Position numbers and translations under genes: made by a program
Part shown: piece after piece, positions 8,935 to 18,956 of the stretch
How the letters are laid out: every line of letters begins with the position of its first letter
How positions within the stretch are numbered: position 1 is the stretch's first letter
Notes under the pieces: generated by a model
The model's input: only the letters and a program-made list of their open reading frames with translations
Told to the model about the DNA's origin: nothing
Databases searched by the model: none
Source: Microbulbifer sp. A4B17
Lineage (GTDB): Bacteria > Pseudomonadota > Gammaproteobacteria > Pseudomonadales > Cellvibrionaceae
Direction of reading: 5' to 3'
NCBI RefSeq assembly: GCF_003076275.1
Contig: NZ_CP029064.1
Span: forward strand, 1,250,501 to 1,314,500
Length of the DNA stretch: 64,000 bases

Positions 8935-10206
8935 ATGGCCCACGAAACCATCCGGGAGGCGGTGTTTAATCGGCGCATGCTGATTTGTATTGGCACCGGT
9001 TTCTCTTCGGGGATGCCTCTCTTTGTGTTGATACAGCTGGTGCCGGCCTGGTTGCGTACCGAGGGCGTGGACCTGGCCACCATCGGTATCTTTGCACTGC
9101 TCGGATTGCCCTATACGTGGAAATTTATCTGGTCTCCACTGATGGAGCGCTATGCATTTCCAATGCTCGGTCGCCGTCGGGGCTGGATGCTGGTAATGCA
9201 GTTGTTGCTGATAGCTTCTATTGGTGTCCTGGGGATGTTCAGCCCCCAGTTTGATATCTGGTCAATTGCCGCTATCTGCTTTGCTGTGGCTTTTTTCAGT
9301 GCCAGCCAGGATATAGTCCTTGATGCCTTCCGCCGGGAGATTTTGCCGGACCAGGAGCTGGGCCTGGGAAACTCTTTTCATGCCAATGCCTACCGGATTT
9401 CCGGTTTGATCCCGGGCTCCCTCAGCCTGATCCTGTCGGACCACCTGGCCTGGGACCAGGTTTTTATGATCACTGCGGCATTTATGTTGATTGCCGTGTT
9501 TATGACTTTGATGGTAGCTGAGCCAGACCATCCCGCCGCCCGCCCCAAATCACTGAGGGAGGCCATCGTCTTACCCTTCGTCGAATTTTTTAATCGCAAT
9601 GGGGTAAGGCAGGCTGTGCTCGTATTGGCCTTTATGTTCCTGTACAAACTCGGCGACAGTATGGCCACGGCGCTGGCAACGCCCTATTACCTGGATATGG
9701 GATACTCCAATACAGATATTGGCATAGTGGCGAAAAATGCGGGTTTGTGGCCCGCGGTAATTGGCGGTTTCTTTGGCGGCTTGTTGATTGTAAAGATTGG
9801 GATTAACAAGTGCCTGTGGATTTTTGGTGTGGTACAGCTGGTCTCGATTTTTGGATTTATTATTTTGTCTGAAGTGAATGGTGAGCTGGTGGGTACGCCG
9901 GATTTCAATCCCAGTCTGTGGTTACTGGCGATAGTAATTGCCTTTGAGTATCTCGGTGTGGGTCTGGGAACCGCAGTATTCATTGCCTTTATTGCACGCA
10001 CTACCAGCAAGTTACATACCGCCACCCAGTTTGCGTTATTTACCGCTTTGACCTCCCTCCCTCGGACCTTTGCCAATGCTTCTACCGGTTATTTAGTGGA
10101 GGGGATGGGATGGACCAACTTCTTTCTTCTATGTGCCGCACTGGCAGTGCCCGGAATGATCCTGTTGTTTTGGGTCGCGCCGTGGGGGGCCGATGAGGTT
10201 GCGTAA
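8935..10206 (+). CDS. AmpG-like MFS transporter (second of two)
   Basis: A 423-residue MFS permease of the AmpG family. It shares the key AmpG motifs with its neighbour: GTGFSSGMPLFVLIQLVPAWL, KFIWSPLMERY, GRRRGWMLVMQ, SASQDIVLDAFRREIL, and HTATQFALFTALTSLPRTFANA. Membrane segments cover most of its length. A stop codon at 8920 in the same frame makes the ATG at 8935 the only sensible start, although no strong ribosome-binding site precedes it. It is clearly diverged from 7323-8696, so this is an old paralogous pair rather than a recent duplication. Its likely substrate is GlcNAc-anhydromuropeptide, by family knowledge. The following gene is convergent, on the minus strand. Confidence 0.9.
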   Translation: MAHETIREAVFNRRMLICIGTGFSSGMPLFVLIQLVPAWLRTEGVDLATIGIFALLGLPYTWKFIWSPLMERYAFPMLGRRRGWMLVMQLLLIASIGVLGMFSPQFDIWSIAAICFAVAFFSASQDIVLDAFRREILPDQELGLGNSFHANAYRISGLIPGSLSLILSDHLAWDQVFMITAAFMLIAVFMTLMVAEPDHPAARPKSLREAIVLPFVEFFNRNGVRQAVLVLAFMFLYKLGDSMATALATPYYLDMGYSNTDIGIVAKNAGLWPAVIGGFFGGLLIVKIGINKCLWIFGVVQLVSIFGFIILSEVNGELVGTPDFNPSLWLLAIVIAFEYLGVGLGTAVFIAFIARTTSKLHTATQFALFTALTSLPRTFANASTGYLVEGMGWTNFFLLCAALAVPGMILLFWVAPWGADEVA

Positions 10207-10226
10207 CTTCCTGCCTTCGATAAGGG

Positions 10227-10532
10227 TTAAGGCTTCCAGCGGTATATGTTCATATCCACCCGGCCTTTTAACAGTGTGACTCCCTCTCTTTCCAGTCTTT
10301 CACGCTGGCGGCTGGCGCCCGGTTCCGGCAGGGAGATACGTCCCTGGGCGTTAATCACCCGATGCCAGGGAAGTTTGGTGCCCCTGGGGAGCTTGCGCAG
10401 GGTTTGACCTGCCAGTCGTGCAGCTCGGGGGTAACCGGCCATCTCTGCCAGGTCGCCATAGGTAACTACTCGACCTTTGGGGATAGCTGCCAGTGCTTGG
10501 CAAATTCTTTCCAGGGAGGTTTGTTTTTCCAT
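10227..10532 (-). CDS. Alkyltransferase-like (ATL) protein, MGMT family
   Basis: A 101-residue protein with the C-terminal DNA-binding fold of O6-alkylguanine DNA methyltransferases. It carries IPKGRVVTYGDLAEMAG and PWHRVINAQGRISLP. The active-site cysteine of the usual PCHRV motif is replaced by tryptophan (PWHRV), which defines ATL proteins. These bind and flip O6-alkylguanine without repairing it and pass the lesion to nucleotide excision repair. The start at 10532 gives the family-typical N terminus; the frame stays open to 10619, but the extra 29 residues are not typical of the family. It converges with the AmpG-like gene upstream of it on the map. Confidence 0.88.
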   Translation of the reverse strand: MEKQTSLERICQALAAIPKGRVVTYGDLAEMAGYPRAARLAGQTLRKLPRGTKLPWHRVINAQGRISLPEPGASRQRERLEREGVTLLKGRVDMNIYRWKP

Positions 10533-10773
10533 AAAAAGCTCTAAATACCGGCGAAATACATCAAAAGGGCGCAATTTTTTACTTTGTGCTCTCGTCATAT
10601 TGGGATTTTTATTCGCCATTTGTGGATACTTTACCAGCTTGCAGGGTCACAGTCCCTATGGCGCAAAAGCCCCCGCTGTGACGGCGTGCCACATCATTCC
10701 AGTTATGGCATCATGGTGCGATTGCTTAGGCTATTTGCACTGTTCATACACCTAAAAAGTCCAAGGTTTCTTA

Positions 10774-11805
10774 GTGGTTTTATCGACACGACTCCCCAGG
10801 TTCTTTGCTCGAACTCTCCTGTTTCTTGCGCCTTTCCAAGCCCAGGCGGGTGTACTGACCCTGGAAAATGGCGATCGTATTCAGGGGGAGCTGGTTCTTG
10901 TGGAAAAGGATCAGGTTACTTGGAAATCAGAGAACTTCGGTCAGTTAAAAGTCGATAAATCCAAAGTGCTATCGATGGATATCGATACGGATATAAAAAT
11001 TGCCGGAAGGGATGAACCCTGCACTTTGGCCGGTCACCGTCAGGAGCGCTGGGAGGTTTACTGTGACGAAGGACGCGGTTGGCTGATTGATTTTCCTGGA
11101 ATTGAGCGAGCGGAGCCCTACAGCACATTTACCACCAGTCCGGTGCTGCTCCACGGTGATGTTACCGCCGGAGGCGTTTTCGAGAGCGGCAACCGAGAGC
11201 GTCAAGATCTCGATGCCAGTATTAATCTGGATATTCGCCACGGGGACTTTCACCACTTGATTGGTTCCGTTTACCAGAACCAGGACAGTGAGGAAGATGG
11301 TGACCTGGAAAAATACCAGCTCAATTACGATTTGCGCTGGATATTTTCCGAGAAATGGTTTGCTGCAGCCAACAGTGAACTGGAAAGGGAAGAGGCACAG
11401 AACCTGGATCTGGGTACTACACTCGGTCTCGGTATGGGTTACCTGTTTTACGACACGAGTAAAACTACCTTTTCTCTAGAAGGTGGCTTGAGTAGCCTGC
11501 ACGAAAGTTTTATCGATGAAGAGTTAAGTGAGGACCAGGACGAGCGTTATGTCGCCGGTCGAATTGCACTTAATTACCGCTATAAGTTTTCTCTGGGACC
11601 GGAAGTTTATTTCGACCAGGAAACCCTTCAATCCTTTGATCACAGTAACGATTACGAAGCTAACGCCAAGCTGGGGGTGCGCACACCGCTGGTTGAAGGC
11701 GTGTTGATGGAAATCGGTTACGAGTGGCAGTACGACAATACGCCCTCCCTGGAAAGTGAAAAAGAAGATACCAAAGTTACCGTTGGTGTGGGTTACGAAT
11801 GGTAA
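10774..11805 (+). CDS. DUF481 outer-membrane beta-barrel protein
   Basis: A 343-residue exported protein starting at GTG. A signal peptide ends near AQAG. After it comes a small beta domain (VLTLENGDRIQGELVLVEKDQVTWKS), seen as an SH3-like prefix in many DUF481 proteins. From about residue 125 on, alternating hydrophobic/polar strands and the terminal aromatic (VGVGYEW) fit the DUF481 beta-barrel. Typical barrel pieces are GGVFESGNRERQDLDAS, YQLNYDLRWIFSEKWF and LNYRYKFSLGPEVYFDQE. The function of DUF481 proteins (YdiY group) is not established; some are induced by salt stress. It is followed by a clear hairpin terminator and is probably monocistronic. Confidence 0.85.
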   Translation: MVLSTRLPRFFARTLLFLAPFQAQAGVLTLENGDRIQGELVLVEKDQVTWKSENFGQLKVDKSKVLSMDIDTDIKIAGRDEPCTLAGHRQERWEVYCDEGRGWLIDFPGIERAEPYSTFTTSPVLLHGDVTAGGVFESGNRERQDLDASINLDIRHGDFHHLIGSVYQNQDSEEDGDLEKYQLNYDLRWIFSEKWFAAANSELEREEAQNLDLGTTLGLGMGYLFYDTSKTTFSLEGGLSSLHESFIDEELSEDQDERYVAGRIALNYRYKFSLGPEVYFDQETLQSFDHSNDYEANAKLGVRTPLVEGVLMEIGYEWQYDNTPSLESEKEDTKVTVGVGYEW

Positions 11806-11809
11806 TTCC

Positions 11810-11843
11810 CCTTCGAGCGTACATTGGGTAGGCTCGAAGGCTT
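11810..11843 (+). terminator. Rho-independent terminator after the DUF481 gene
   Basis: A perfect 9-bp stem (CCTTCGAGC/GCTCGAAGG) starts 5 bp after the stop codon and is followed by CTTT. Confidence 0.65.
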
Positions 11844-11886
11844 TCATAAACGATAAATCTAAGAAATGAGCGACGAGGAGTTCAAT

Positions 11887-12648
11887 ATGCAAATCGCTGA
11901 CAGTATTGTTGCGATTACCGGTGCGGGCCAGGGTTTGGGCCGGGCAATGGCCGAGTACCTGGCCGCACGGGGCGCGCGCCTGGCCCTGATCGATGTTAAT
12001 GAAGAAGGCCTGAAAGACAGTATCTCTGCCTGTGAAAAGCTCGGTGCAGAGGTTCGCAGTTACGGAATCAATGTTGCCGATGAAGAAGCGGTAGATTCCG
12101 GGTTTGCAAAAATTGCAGCGGACTTTGGCGGGCTTCAGGTGCTGATTAATAATGCCGGCATCATGCGCGATGGCATGTTGCTCAAATGTAAAGACGGCAA
12201 AGTGACCGATCGTATGTCCCTGGCCCAGTGGCAGTCAGTGATTGATGTAAACCTCACTGGTGTATTCCTTTGCGGCCGTGCTGCTGCGGGCATTATGGCC
12301 GAGGGCGGCAAGGGTGGAGTGATGATCAATATCTCCAGCTTGTCCCGCGCGGGCAATATGGGGCAGACCAACTACTCCGCCAGTAAAGCCGGTGTTGCGG
12401 CGATGACCGTAACCTGGGCCCGTGAATTGGCGCGCTACGGCGTGCGTGTTGCCGCAATTGCTCCGGGCTTTATCGGCACCGATATGGTTGCACAGATGCG
12501 CCCGGAAATTCTTGAGAGCCTAGTAAAACAAGTGCCTCTGCGCAGGCTGGGTGAGCAGGATGAAATCGCTTCGACAGTAGCGTTTATCCTGGAAAATGAC
12601 TATGTTACCGGTCGTGTAATGGATATTGATGGCGGAGCGCGCCTGTAA
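11887..12648 (+). CDS. FabG-like short-chain dehydrogenase/reductase
   Basis: A 253-residue classical SDR. It has the TGAGQGLG cofactor loop, NNAG at the base of the active site, the catalytic Ser in MINISSLSRAG, and YSASK with the Tyr and Lys. The C terminus VTGRVMDIDGGARL is typical of 3-oxoacyl-ACP reductase-like enzymes. Asp in ALIDVNEEG at the end of strand beta2 suggests a preference for NAD(H). It is not in a fatty-acid synthesis cluster, so the substrate is open. The ATG at 11887 is chosen because GAGGAG lies 6 bases upstream; an ATG at 11866 would place that site inside the coding region. It ends in a bidirectional terminator shared with cfa. Confidence 0.9.
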   Translation: MQIADSIVAITGAGQGLGRAMAEYLAARGARLALIDVNEEGLKDSISACEKLGAEVRSYGINVADEEAVDSGFAKIAADFGGLQVLINNAGIMRDGMLLKCKDGKVTDRMSLAQWQSVIDVNLTGVFLCGRAAAGIMAEGGKGGVMINISSLSRAGNMGQTNYSASKAGVAAMTVTWARELARYGVRVAAIAPGFIGTDMVAQMRPEILESLVKQVPLRRLGEQDEIASTVAFILENDYVTGRVMDIDGGARL

Positions 12649-12667
12649 ATTTCTCACTTTCCGGTTA

Positions 12668-12699
12668 CAAAAAAGGGTGAACTCAGTTCACCCTTTTTT
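12668..12699. terminator. Bidirectional terminator between SDR gene and cfa
   Basis: A perfect inverted repeat, AAAAGGGTGAACT and AGTTCACCCTTTT around a single C, has an A run on one side and a T run on the other. It sits between convergent genes and can terminate both. Confidence 0.85.
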
Positions 12700-12739
12700 A
12701 GTTTTGCTATCAGCGGCTGGGCCTGAATTAAAGGTAGTC

Positions 12740-13888
12740 TCAACTCAAGCGCATCACACCGTCGGCGCGAAACTGCGAATACATCAGCTGCCATAGCTGC
12801 AAAGTACGGCCCCGGAAGGCACCGGCATAGGACAGCAGGTAATAGCGCCACATTCTGTAAAAGCGCTGGCCGTACTGGTCGGCAAAGCGCGGCCAATTCT
12901 CCTCAAAGTTTTTATGCCAGGCCATCAGGGTTTTGTCGTAGTAGTAGCCGAAGTTGTGCAGGTCCTCGCATACCAGCAATCGATCGGCTGCGTCTCCCAG
13001 TTGCCCCACAGAGGGCAACTCGCCACCAGGGAAAATATATTTTTCCGTCCACAGGTCAGTGGATGCACTGCGGTGGTTGTTGCCGATCGTATGCAGCAGC
13101 ATCAGTCCGTCTTTATTCAGGCAGCGCTTCGCCGTTTCCATAAAGGTGCGGTAATTCTTACGTCCGACGTGCTCAAACATCCCCACGCTGGCGATGCGGT
13201 CGAAAGGCTCTTTGAGTTCGCGATAGTCCTGCAGGTAAACGGTGATTGGCAGTTCCCCGTAACGCTCAGCCACATAGGCCCTCTGCTCGCGGGAAATGGT
13301 GACCCCCACGCACTCCACCTGATACTTCTGCGCGGCATAGCTCACCAGGCTTCCCCAACCGCAGCCAATATCCAGCAGGCGCATCCCGGGTTTTAGCTCA
13401 AGCTTGCGGCAAATCAGGTCCAGCTTGGCCTCTTGGGCTTGGTCGAGGGTCTCCGCCTCTTTCCAGTAGCCGCAGCTATAGGTGAGTCGGTTGTCGAGCA
13501 TGGCGCTGTAGAACTCATTGCCCAGATCGTAGTGCTGCTCGCCCACATTGAATGAGCGGTTTTTGCTCTGCAGGTTTACCAGGTAACTGCGTATGGCGCG
13601 CCAAAAGTAGCGCCAGTTCTTAACACTGTGGTGGATTTCGGCACTGAGTAACCGGTGGAAGAATTGATCCAGGTCCTGGACATCCCAGTCCCCGCGCATA
13701 TAGGTCTCACCCAGCCCCAGACTGTGTCGGGCGATAACTTCATCCAGGGCTGTCTCCCGGTGAAGTTGCAGATCCCAGGGCCGCTCCCCGTTAATTTGAA
13801 TGTCCGCTTTCGCCAAAATATCGTCCACTAAATGGCGACTGCGGCCAATGGCTGGTACTTCTATCGCATCCTGCTGCTCGCTTGCCAT
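12740..13888 (-). CDS. cfa: Cyclopropane-fatty-acyl-phospholipid synthase
   Basis: A 382-residue SAM-dependent enzyme that methylenates cis double bonds of membrane phospholipid acyl chains, a stress adaptation of the membrane. The N-terminal lipid-binding region contains LGLGETYMRGDW. The methyltransferase core has HYDLGNEFYSAMLDNRLTYSCGYW, the SAM loop LLDIGCGWGSL, VGVTISREQ, and SVGMFEHVGRKNY with the conserved Glu-His. FPGGELPS and the C-terminal FRMWRYYLLSYAGAFR-like block are also family hallmarks. A strong AAGGAGG precedes the ATG. It is monocistronic, convergent with the SDR gene and divergent from fxsA. Confidence 0.95.
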   Translation of the reverse strand: MASEQQDAIEVPAIGRSRHLVDDILAKADIQINGERPWDLQLHRETALDEVIARHSLGLGETYMRGDWDVQDLDQFFHRLLSAEIHHSVKNWRYFWRAIRSYLVNLQSKNRSFNVGEQHYDLGNEFYSAMLDNRLTYSCGYWKEAETLDQAQEAKLDLICRKLELKPGMRLLDIGCGWGSLVSYAAQKYQVECVGVTISREQRAYVAERYGELPITVYLQDYRELKEPFDRIASVGMFEHVGRKNYRTFMETAKRCLNKDGLMLLHTIGNNHRSASTDLWTEKYIFPGGELPSVGQLGDAADRLLVCEDLHNFGYYYDKTLMAWHKNFEENWPRFADQYGQRFYRMWRYYLLSYAGAFRGRTLQLWQLMYSQFRADGVMRLS

Positions 13889-14032
13889 TCAATCCTCCTT
13901 CTCTCCAGGTATTGCGGAGTTGAATGAGGCGCCCTTGAATAATTTGCCTCCCCACTCCATTTACTACAGCATATTGAAAAAACCGTGATTGTCCCGGCTC
14001 TCTGTGAAGCTGGTTAACTAGGAATTCCCGCA

Positions 14033-14518
14033 ATGCGCCCATTACTACTTCTATTTATAGTCCTACCTGTACTTGAAATGTGGGTGTTGATTGCCGTAGG
14101 GAGTGAAATTGGCGCATTGCCAACGATCGGTCTGGTTATTCTGACCGCAGTGGTTGGAGTGACACTGCTGCGTCGCCAGGGGATCTCTACCCTGATGCGG
14201 GCTCAGGAGAAGATGCAAGCGGGAAATATTCCTGCAAAAGAGATGGTTGAGGGGATTTTCCTCGCCGTGGGTGGCGTGCTGCTACTCACTCCAGGTTTTA
14301 TTACCGACTTTTTTGGATTTATCTGTTTGATACCGGGCCTCAGAAACCTCCTGCTGGGCTTTATTCTTCGCCATGTCAAAGTGGTTCCTCCACAACACTT
14401 CGGCCAGTCGCCAAATCAAAAGAATGGAGATGACGTTATCGAAGGGGAGTATTCCCGGGATGAGAAGCGCCCTGGAGAAGACAAGCATTCTGTTGAAGAC
14501 AAGCGTCCCAGGTCCTGA
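14033..14518 (+). CDS. fxsA: FxsA family cytoplasmic membrane protein
   Basis: A 161-residue membrane protein. Helices lie at residues 1-20 (LLLLFIVLPVLEMWVLIAVG), 27-45 and 75-110. The typical FxsA motif GIFLAVGGVLLLTPGFITDFFGF is present, followed by a charged hydrophilic tail. In E. coli, FxsA overproduction relieves F-plasmid exclusion of phage T7; its normal role is unclear. Its position just upstream of groES-groEL is conserved in many gammaproteobacteria. There is a roughly 215-bp gap to groES that contains its own heat-shock-type promoter. Confidence 0.92.
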   Translation: MRPLLLLFIVLPVLEMWVLIAVGSEIGALPTIGLVILTAVVGVTLLRRQGISTLMRAQEKMQAGNIPAKEMVEGIFLAVGGVLLLTPGFITDFFGFICLIPGLRNLLLGFILRHVKVVPPQHFGQSPNQKNGDDVIEGEYSRDEKRPGEDKHSVEDKRPRS

Positions 14519-14583
14519 TTAGATTAAAAAATATACAAAATGCCAGCGGTGAGAATTTGCTTCACAGTTTTTTCACCTGTTGG

Positions 14584-14613
14584 TGTTGAAATCCCTTTTC
14601 CCGCCCATAGATA
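14584..14613 (+). promoter_or_regulatory. Sigma32-type heat-shock promoter for groES-groEL
   Basis: GTTGAAA (14585-14591) and CCCATAGAT (14604-14612), separated by 12 bases, match the sigma32 consensus CTTGAAA/CCCCATNT closely. The site is about 120 bp upstream of groES. No CIRCE inverted repeat was seen. Confidence 0.7.
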
Positions 14614-14733
14614 GGGTTCAACTGAGAATTAAGCCCCGCCTCTGGATTTCAGAGAGGGGTGAGGCTACCGGCCCAAAGGGTCAGTGCCGCCAATGTTGGA
14701 AACCATTAAAACGACTCAATGGAGAACTTATCC

Positions 14734-15027
14734 ATGAAAATTCGTCCTTTACACGACCGCGTCGTAGTACGACGTAAGGAAGAAGAAGCGATGTCAGCTG
14801 GCGGTATCGTGCTGCCGGGCGCTGCCAAAGAAAAGCCGAACCAAGGTGAAGTGGTAGCCGTGGGTGAGGGCAAGCAGCTGGACAATGGCGATGTTCGCGC
14901 ACTGTCTGTGAAGGTAGGTGACACTGTTGTTTTCGGTCGCTATGCCGACAGCAATACCCTCAAGGTGGAAGGCGAAGAGCTGATCATCATGAGCGAAGGT
15001 GATATCTACGGCGTGTTGGAAGGCTAA
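14734..15027 (+). CDS. groES: Co-chaperonin GroES
   Basis: A 97-residue GroES that caps the GroEL cage. It starts [14 protein letters not shown], contains the mobile loop region [14 protein letters not shown], and ends with [20 protein letters not shown]. The ATG at 14734 gives the canonical N terminus; an in-frame ATG at 14719 would add five residues and place the GGAG ribosome-binding site inside the gene. It forms an operon with groEL, 48 bp downstream, behind the sigma32-type promoter. Confidence 0.98.
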   Translation: MKIRPLHDRVVVRRKEEEAMSAGGIVLPGAAKEKPNQGEVVAVGEGKQLDNGDVRALSVKVGDTVVFGRYADSNTLKVEGEELIIMSEGDIYGVLEG

Positions 15028-15063
15028 GGCCAGCCTTTAACTTTACCCGCAAAAAGAATTTGA

Positions 15064-16716
<1,653 letters not shown>

Positions 16717-16738
16717 GCCGGCCTTAAAGCCTATCTAA

Positions 16739-16768
16739 AAAGCCCCGCAACTGCGGGGCTTTTTTTTG
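16739..16768 (+). terminator. Rho-independent terminator of groES-groEL
   Basis: The stem AGCCCCGCA/TGCGGGGCT is followed by eight T residues, 20-odd bases after the groEL stop. A near-copy is found at 20148-20177 after the groEL fragment. Confidence 0.92.
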
Positions 16769-16957
16769 CCTTGTGGAAAGTGGTTTACTGGGGGCAGATT
16801 TATCCATGGTGTGAATTGGTGTAGATGAGAGCACTTAACTGCTGGAACTTGGTGTGATACAGGGCAGCAGCAAAATCGAGTGGAGCAGGGTTGGTAAGTG
16901 ATGGTGAATCTGACTTAAGTTGAAATAACAAACATAGAATGGAATCGGTGCGGAAAT

Positions 16958-17374
16958 ATGGATATCTACGAAATGGTCGAGTCGGGAGATCTGCCAGTAC
17001 CTGAGTGTGCGAAAACTCTGGGATTTGAGCTAATAAGCTATTCAAGTGAAAAAATGGAGATGAAAGCCCGATTTTTTGCCAGGGAGTCATTCTTAAACCC
17101 TGCGGGAACAATACAGGGTGGGTTTCTATGTGCAATGCTCGACGACGTAATGGGTCCTGCACTTGTATTTTCCTTGAATATTGGTCAGTTTGCTCCGACT
17201 TTAGAGCTAAAGACTCAATTTGTTCGCCCAGCTAAAGTGGGGCCACTTGAGGGTGTTGGCAGAGTTGTATCTAAAGGTGGAACCGTCTGTTTCCTGGAAG
17301 GAGAGCTTATTCAAGAGGGGAAAATTATTGCTAGGGCAACCGCTACCACTTTAATAAAGGGGCAAAGTTTATAA
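16958..17374 (+). CDS. PaaI-family hotdog thioesterase, copy A
   Basis: A 138-residue single-domain hotdog-fold protein. NPAGTIQGGFLCAMLDDVMGPAL matches the active-site/helix motif of PaaI-type acyl-CoA thioesterases, with the general base Asp in the DD pair. VRPAKVGPLEGVGRVVSKGGTVCFLEGEL covers the later strands. It would hydrolyse an acyl- or aryl-CoA; the substrate is unknown. The ATG follows a weak ribosome-binding site. A close paralogue at 21295-21711 came from the local tandem duplication. The next gene starts within 40 bp. Confidence 0.88.
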   Translation: MDIYEMVESGDLPVPECAKTLGFELISYSSEKMEMKARFFARESFLNPAGTIQGGFLCAMLDDVMGPALVFSLNIGQFAPTLELKTQFVRPAKVGPLEGVGRVVSKGGTVCFLEGELIQEGKIIARATATTLIKGQSL

Positions 17375-17411
17375 ATCCTTGATAAAGGATGTGATGTTTT
17401 CTGAGGTAAGA

Positions 17412-17840
17412 ATGAGTTTTGAGCAAAAAATGTATAACTCTCCGGAAAGTGAGCTTTGCCCGGAGGGGAAGAAGCGGGTTAAGTTGGGGAGTGTTCTTTC
17501 TATATTAGGTGCTTTTCTTCAAACCCCAATTTTTGTGTTCTTTTGTTTGGGGGTGTTGAGTTTTTGGGAAACTTTTCAGGTGGCCCAATCACTTGATACA
17601 TCTCCTGAAGTAATGGCGGGTATGATGAGCCATTCCCTCTCTAATTTTGTTATAGGAGGTCTATTGTCTACCCCAGGTCTATTGATTTCCTGTGCCGCTT
17701 TGTTTTTATCGTCTTTTCGAAATAAGTGGTTGTTCTGGTATTCCTTAATACTCTCCCTGATTTGGATTATCTCTTTTCCGTTTGGGACACTATTTGGTTT
17801 GATATACCTGTTAATAATTTTTATTAAACGAAAATCGTAA
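17412..17840 (+). CDS. Small membrane protein of unknown function
   Basis: A 142-residue protein with a soluble N terminus (MSFEQKMYNSPESELCPEGKKRVK) and three or four membrane helices: about 35-60 (VLSILGAFLQTPIFVFFCLGVLSF), 80-105, and 112-138 ending in IKRKS. The start at 17412 has GAGG 5 bases upstream; a TTG at 17379 is less likely. It probably shares a transcript with the thioesterase upstream. I do not recognise the family. The duplicate at 21750-21836 breaks off after about 28 codons. Confidence 0.65.
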   Translation: MSFEQKMYNSPESELCPEGKKRVKLGSVLSILGAFLQTPIFVFFCLGVLSFWETFQVAQSLDTSPEVMAGMMSHSLSNFVIGGLLSTPGLLISCAALFLSSFRNKWLFWYSLILSLIWIISFPFGTLFGLIYLLIIFIKRKS

Positions 17841-17891
17841 ATACCGATTTGATCCATTTTTTATTCTGATTTTTTAAGTGAAGTGACATAA

Positions 17892-18260
17892 ATGTTAGAT
17901 ACTATTTGGGATTATTTTCAGCAGCGAGAAATCGATGATGCGAGATATCGAGCTCAAAATGCAAAGCAGATGGCCGCTAATCTGGAGCTGGAAGTCGGTG
18001 ATATTCAGAGTCGCATAGATACGTTGGTGCTGGCGAATCAGGCGATGTGGGAGCTTCTATCGGAAAAGTTAGGGGTAACCGAGGCTGAGCTTATTGAAAA
18101 AATGGGGCAGATTGATCTGCGAGATGGTAAGCGCGATGGAAAAATAACCAGCGGGAATCTTAAAGAGTGTCCCTCTTGTGGGCATAAAGTACGAAAACAA
18201 AGGGCCAATTGTTATTGGTGTGGAACAGAACTGATGGTATCTAGTCACTTTGGGGGCTGA
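17892..18260 (+). CDS. Coiled-coil protein with C-terminal zinc ribbon
   Basis: A 122-residue protein. Residues 10-85 are helical and charged (QQREIDDARYRAQNAKQMAA onward) and likely form a coiled coil. The C terminus carries a four-cysteine zinc ribbon, CPSCGHKVRKQRANCYWCG. Zinc ribbons of this layout often mediate protein or nucleic-acid contacts; no specific function can be given. It lies between two hypothetical genes in copy A of the duplication. Its counterpart in copy B has been deleted. Confidence 0.65.
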   Translation: MLDTIWDYFQQREIDDARYRAQNAKQMAANLELEVGDIQSRIDTLVLANQAMWELLSEKLGVTEAELIEKMGQIDLRDGKRDGKITSGNLKECPSCGHKVRKQRANCYWCGTELMVSSHFGG

Positions 18261-18353
18261 TAGTAGGGATTTAGGTTTTTAGATTATAATTTTGGGGTGC
18301 TTTAGGGCACTACAAAGTTGATTTTTTAGTTTTTAAACAAACAGGACTTATGG

Positions 18354-18956
18354 ATGTTGGCTATGGATGGGCTTCGAAAAAAGATTTTATGGGGCTGCAT
18401 GGGTTTCCTTGTGATTATAGGCGTCGCTCTTGGAGGTTCTCCATTTTTCTTATCCTGGTTTCCAAATTCGGTGGCAGATAGGGGATATTTTTTATATATA
18501 GATCTTGATGATATTGAAGAAGATGCCATGATCTCCGTAGATTGGTCTTGGTATCGTTTACTTATTGTTAAGCCTAGGCGTGAGGTTTTAGAACAACTTG
18601 ATGTTTTAGTTGAACCCAAAAAACATGGAAAGCAGCCACCAAAAGCCCAGGACCGACTAGATCATGAAATAAAAGTGTTTATGCTTCAAGTGGGTTCTGA
18701 GGATGGTGTGCCTAGACTAGCCGAGCGTGATTACTATCGCTCGATAATCCCATGTTATGAGTTTAAGTACTTGCCAGGGGGAGTTTCTGTTGAGGGGCAT
18801 GACTTAGCTGGGGCGCTACAGTGTGTTGAGAGTGAGTGGGATAGTTGGGAGAACTATATGATTTTTGACCTTAATGGTAGAAGTCAATCCTGGTACATTG
18901 CCAACCTAAATGTTCCCAGCTACTCCATTGAAGACGATACCTTAATTAACAAATAG
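18354..18956 (+). CDS. Single-pass membrane protein, unknown function
   Basis: A 200-residue protein with an N-terminal membrane anchor (ILWGCMGFLVIIGVALGGSPFF, residues 11-32) and a soluble domain facing out of the cytoplasm. The soluble part has ERDYYRSIIPCYEF, a second cysteine in ALQCVESEWDSWENYMIFDL, and a C-terminal SWYIANLNVPSYSIEDDTL. The two cysteines could form a disulfide. Start alternatives are the ATGs at 18354 and 18363. The 3' ~90 codons recur at 24001-24282 as a truncated copy. No known family is recognised. Confidence 0.6.
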   Translation: MLAMDGLRKKILWGCMGFLVIIGVALGGSPFFLSWFPNSVADRGYFLYIDLDDIEEDAMISVDWSWYRLLIVKPRREVLEQLDVLVEPKKHGKQPPKAQDRLDHEIKVFMLQVGSEDGVPRLAERDYYRSIIPCYEFKYLPGGVSVEGHDLAGALQCVESEWDSWENYMIFDLNGRSQSWYIANLNVPSYSIEDDTLINK

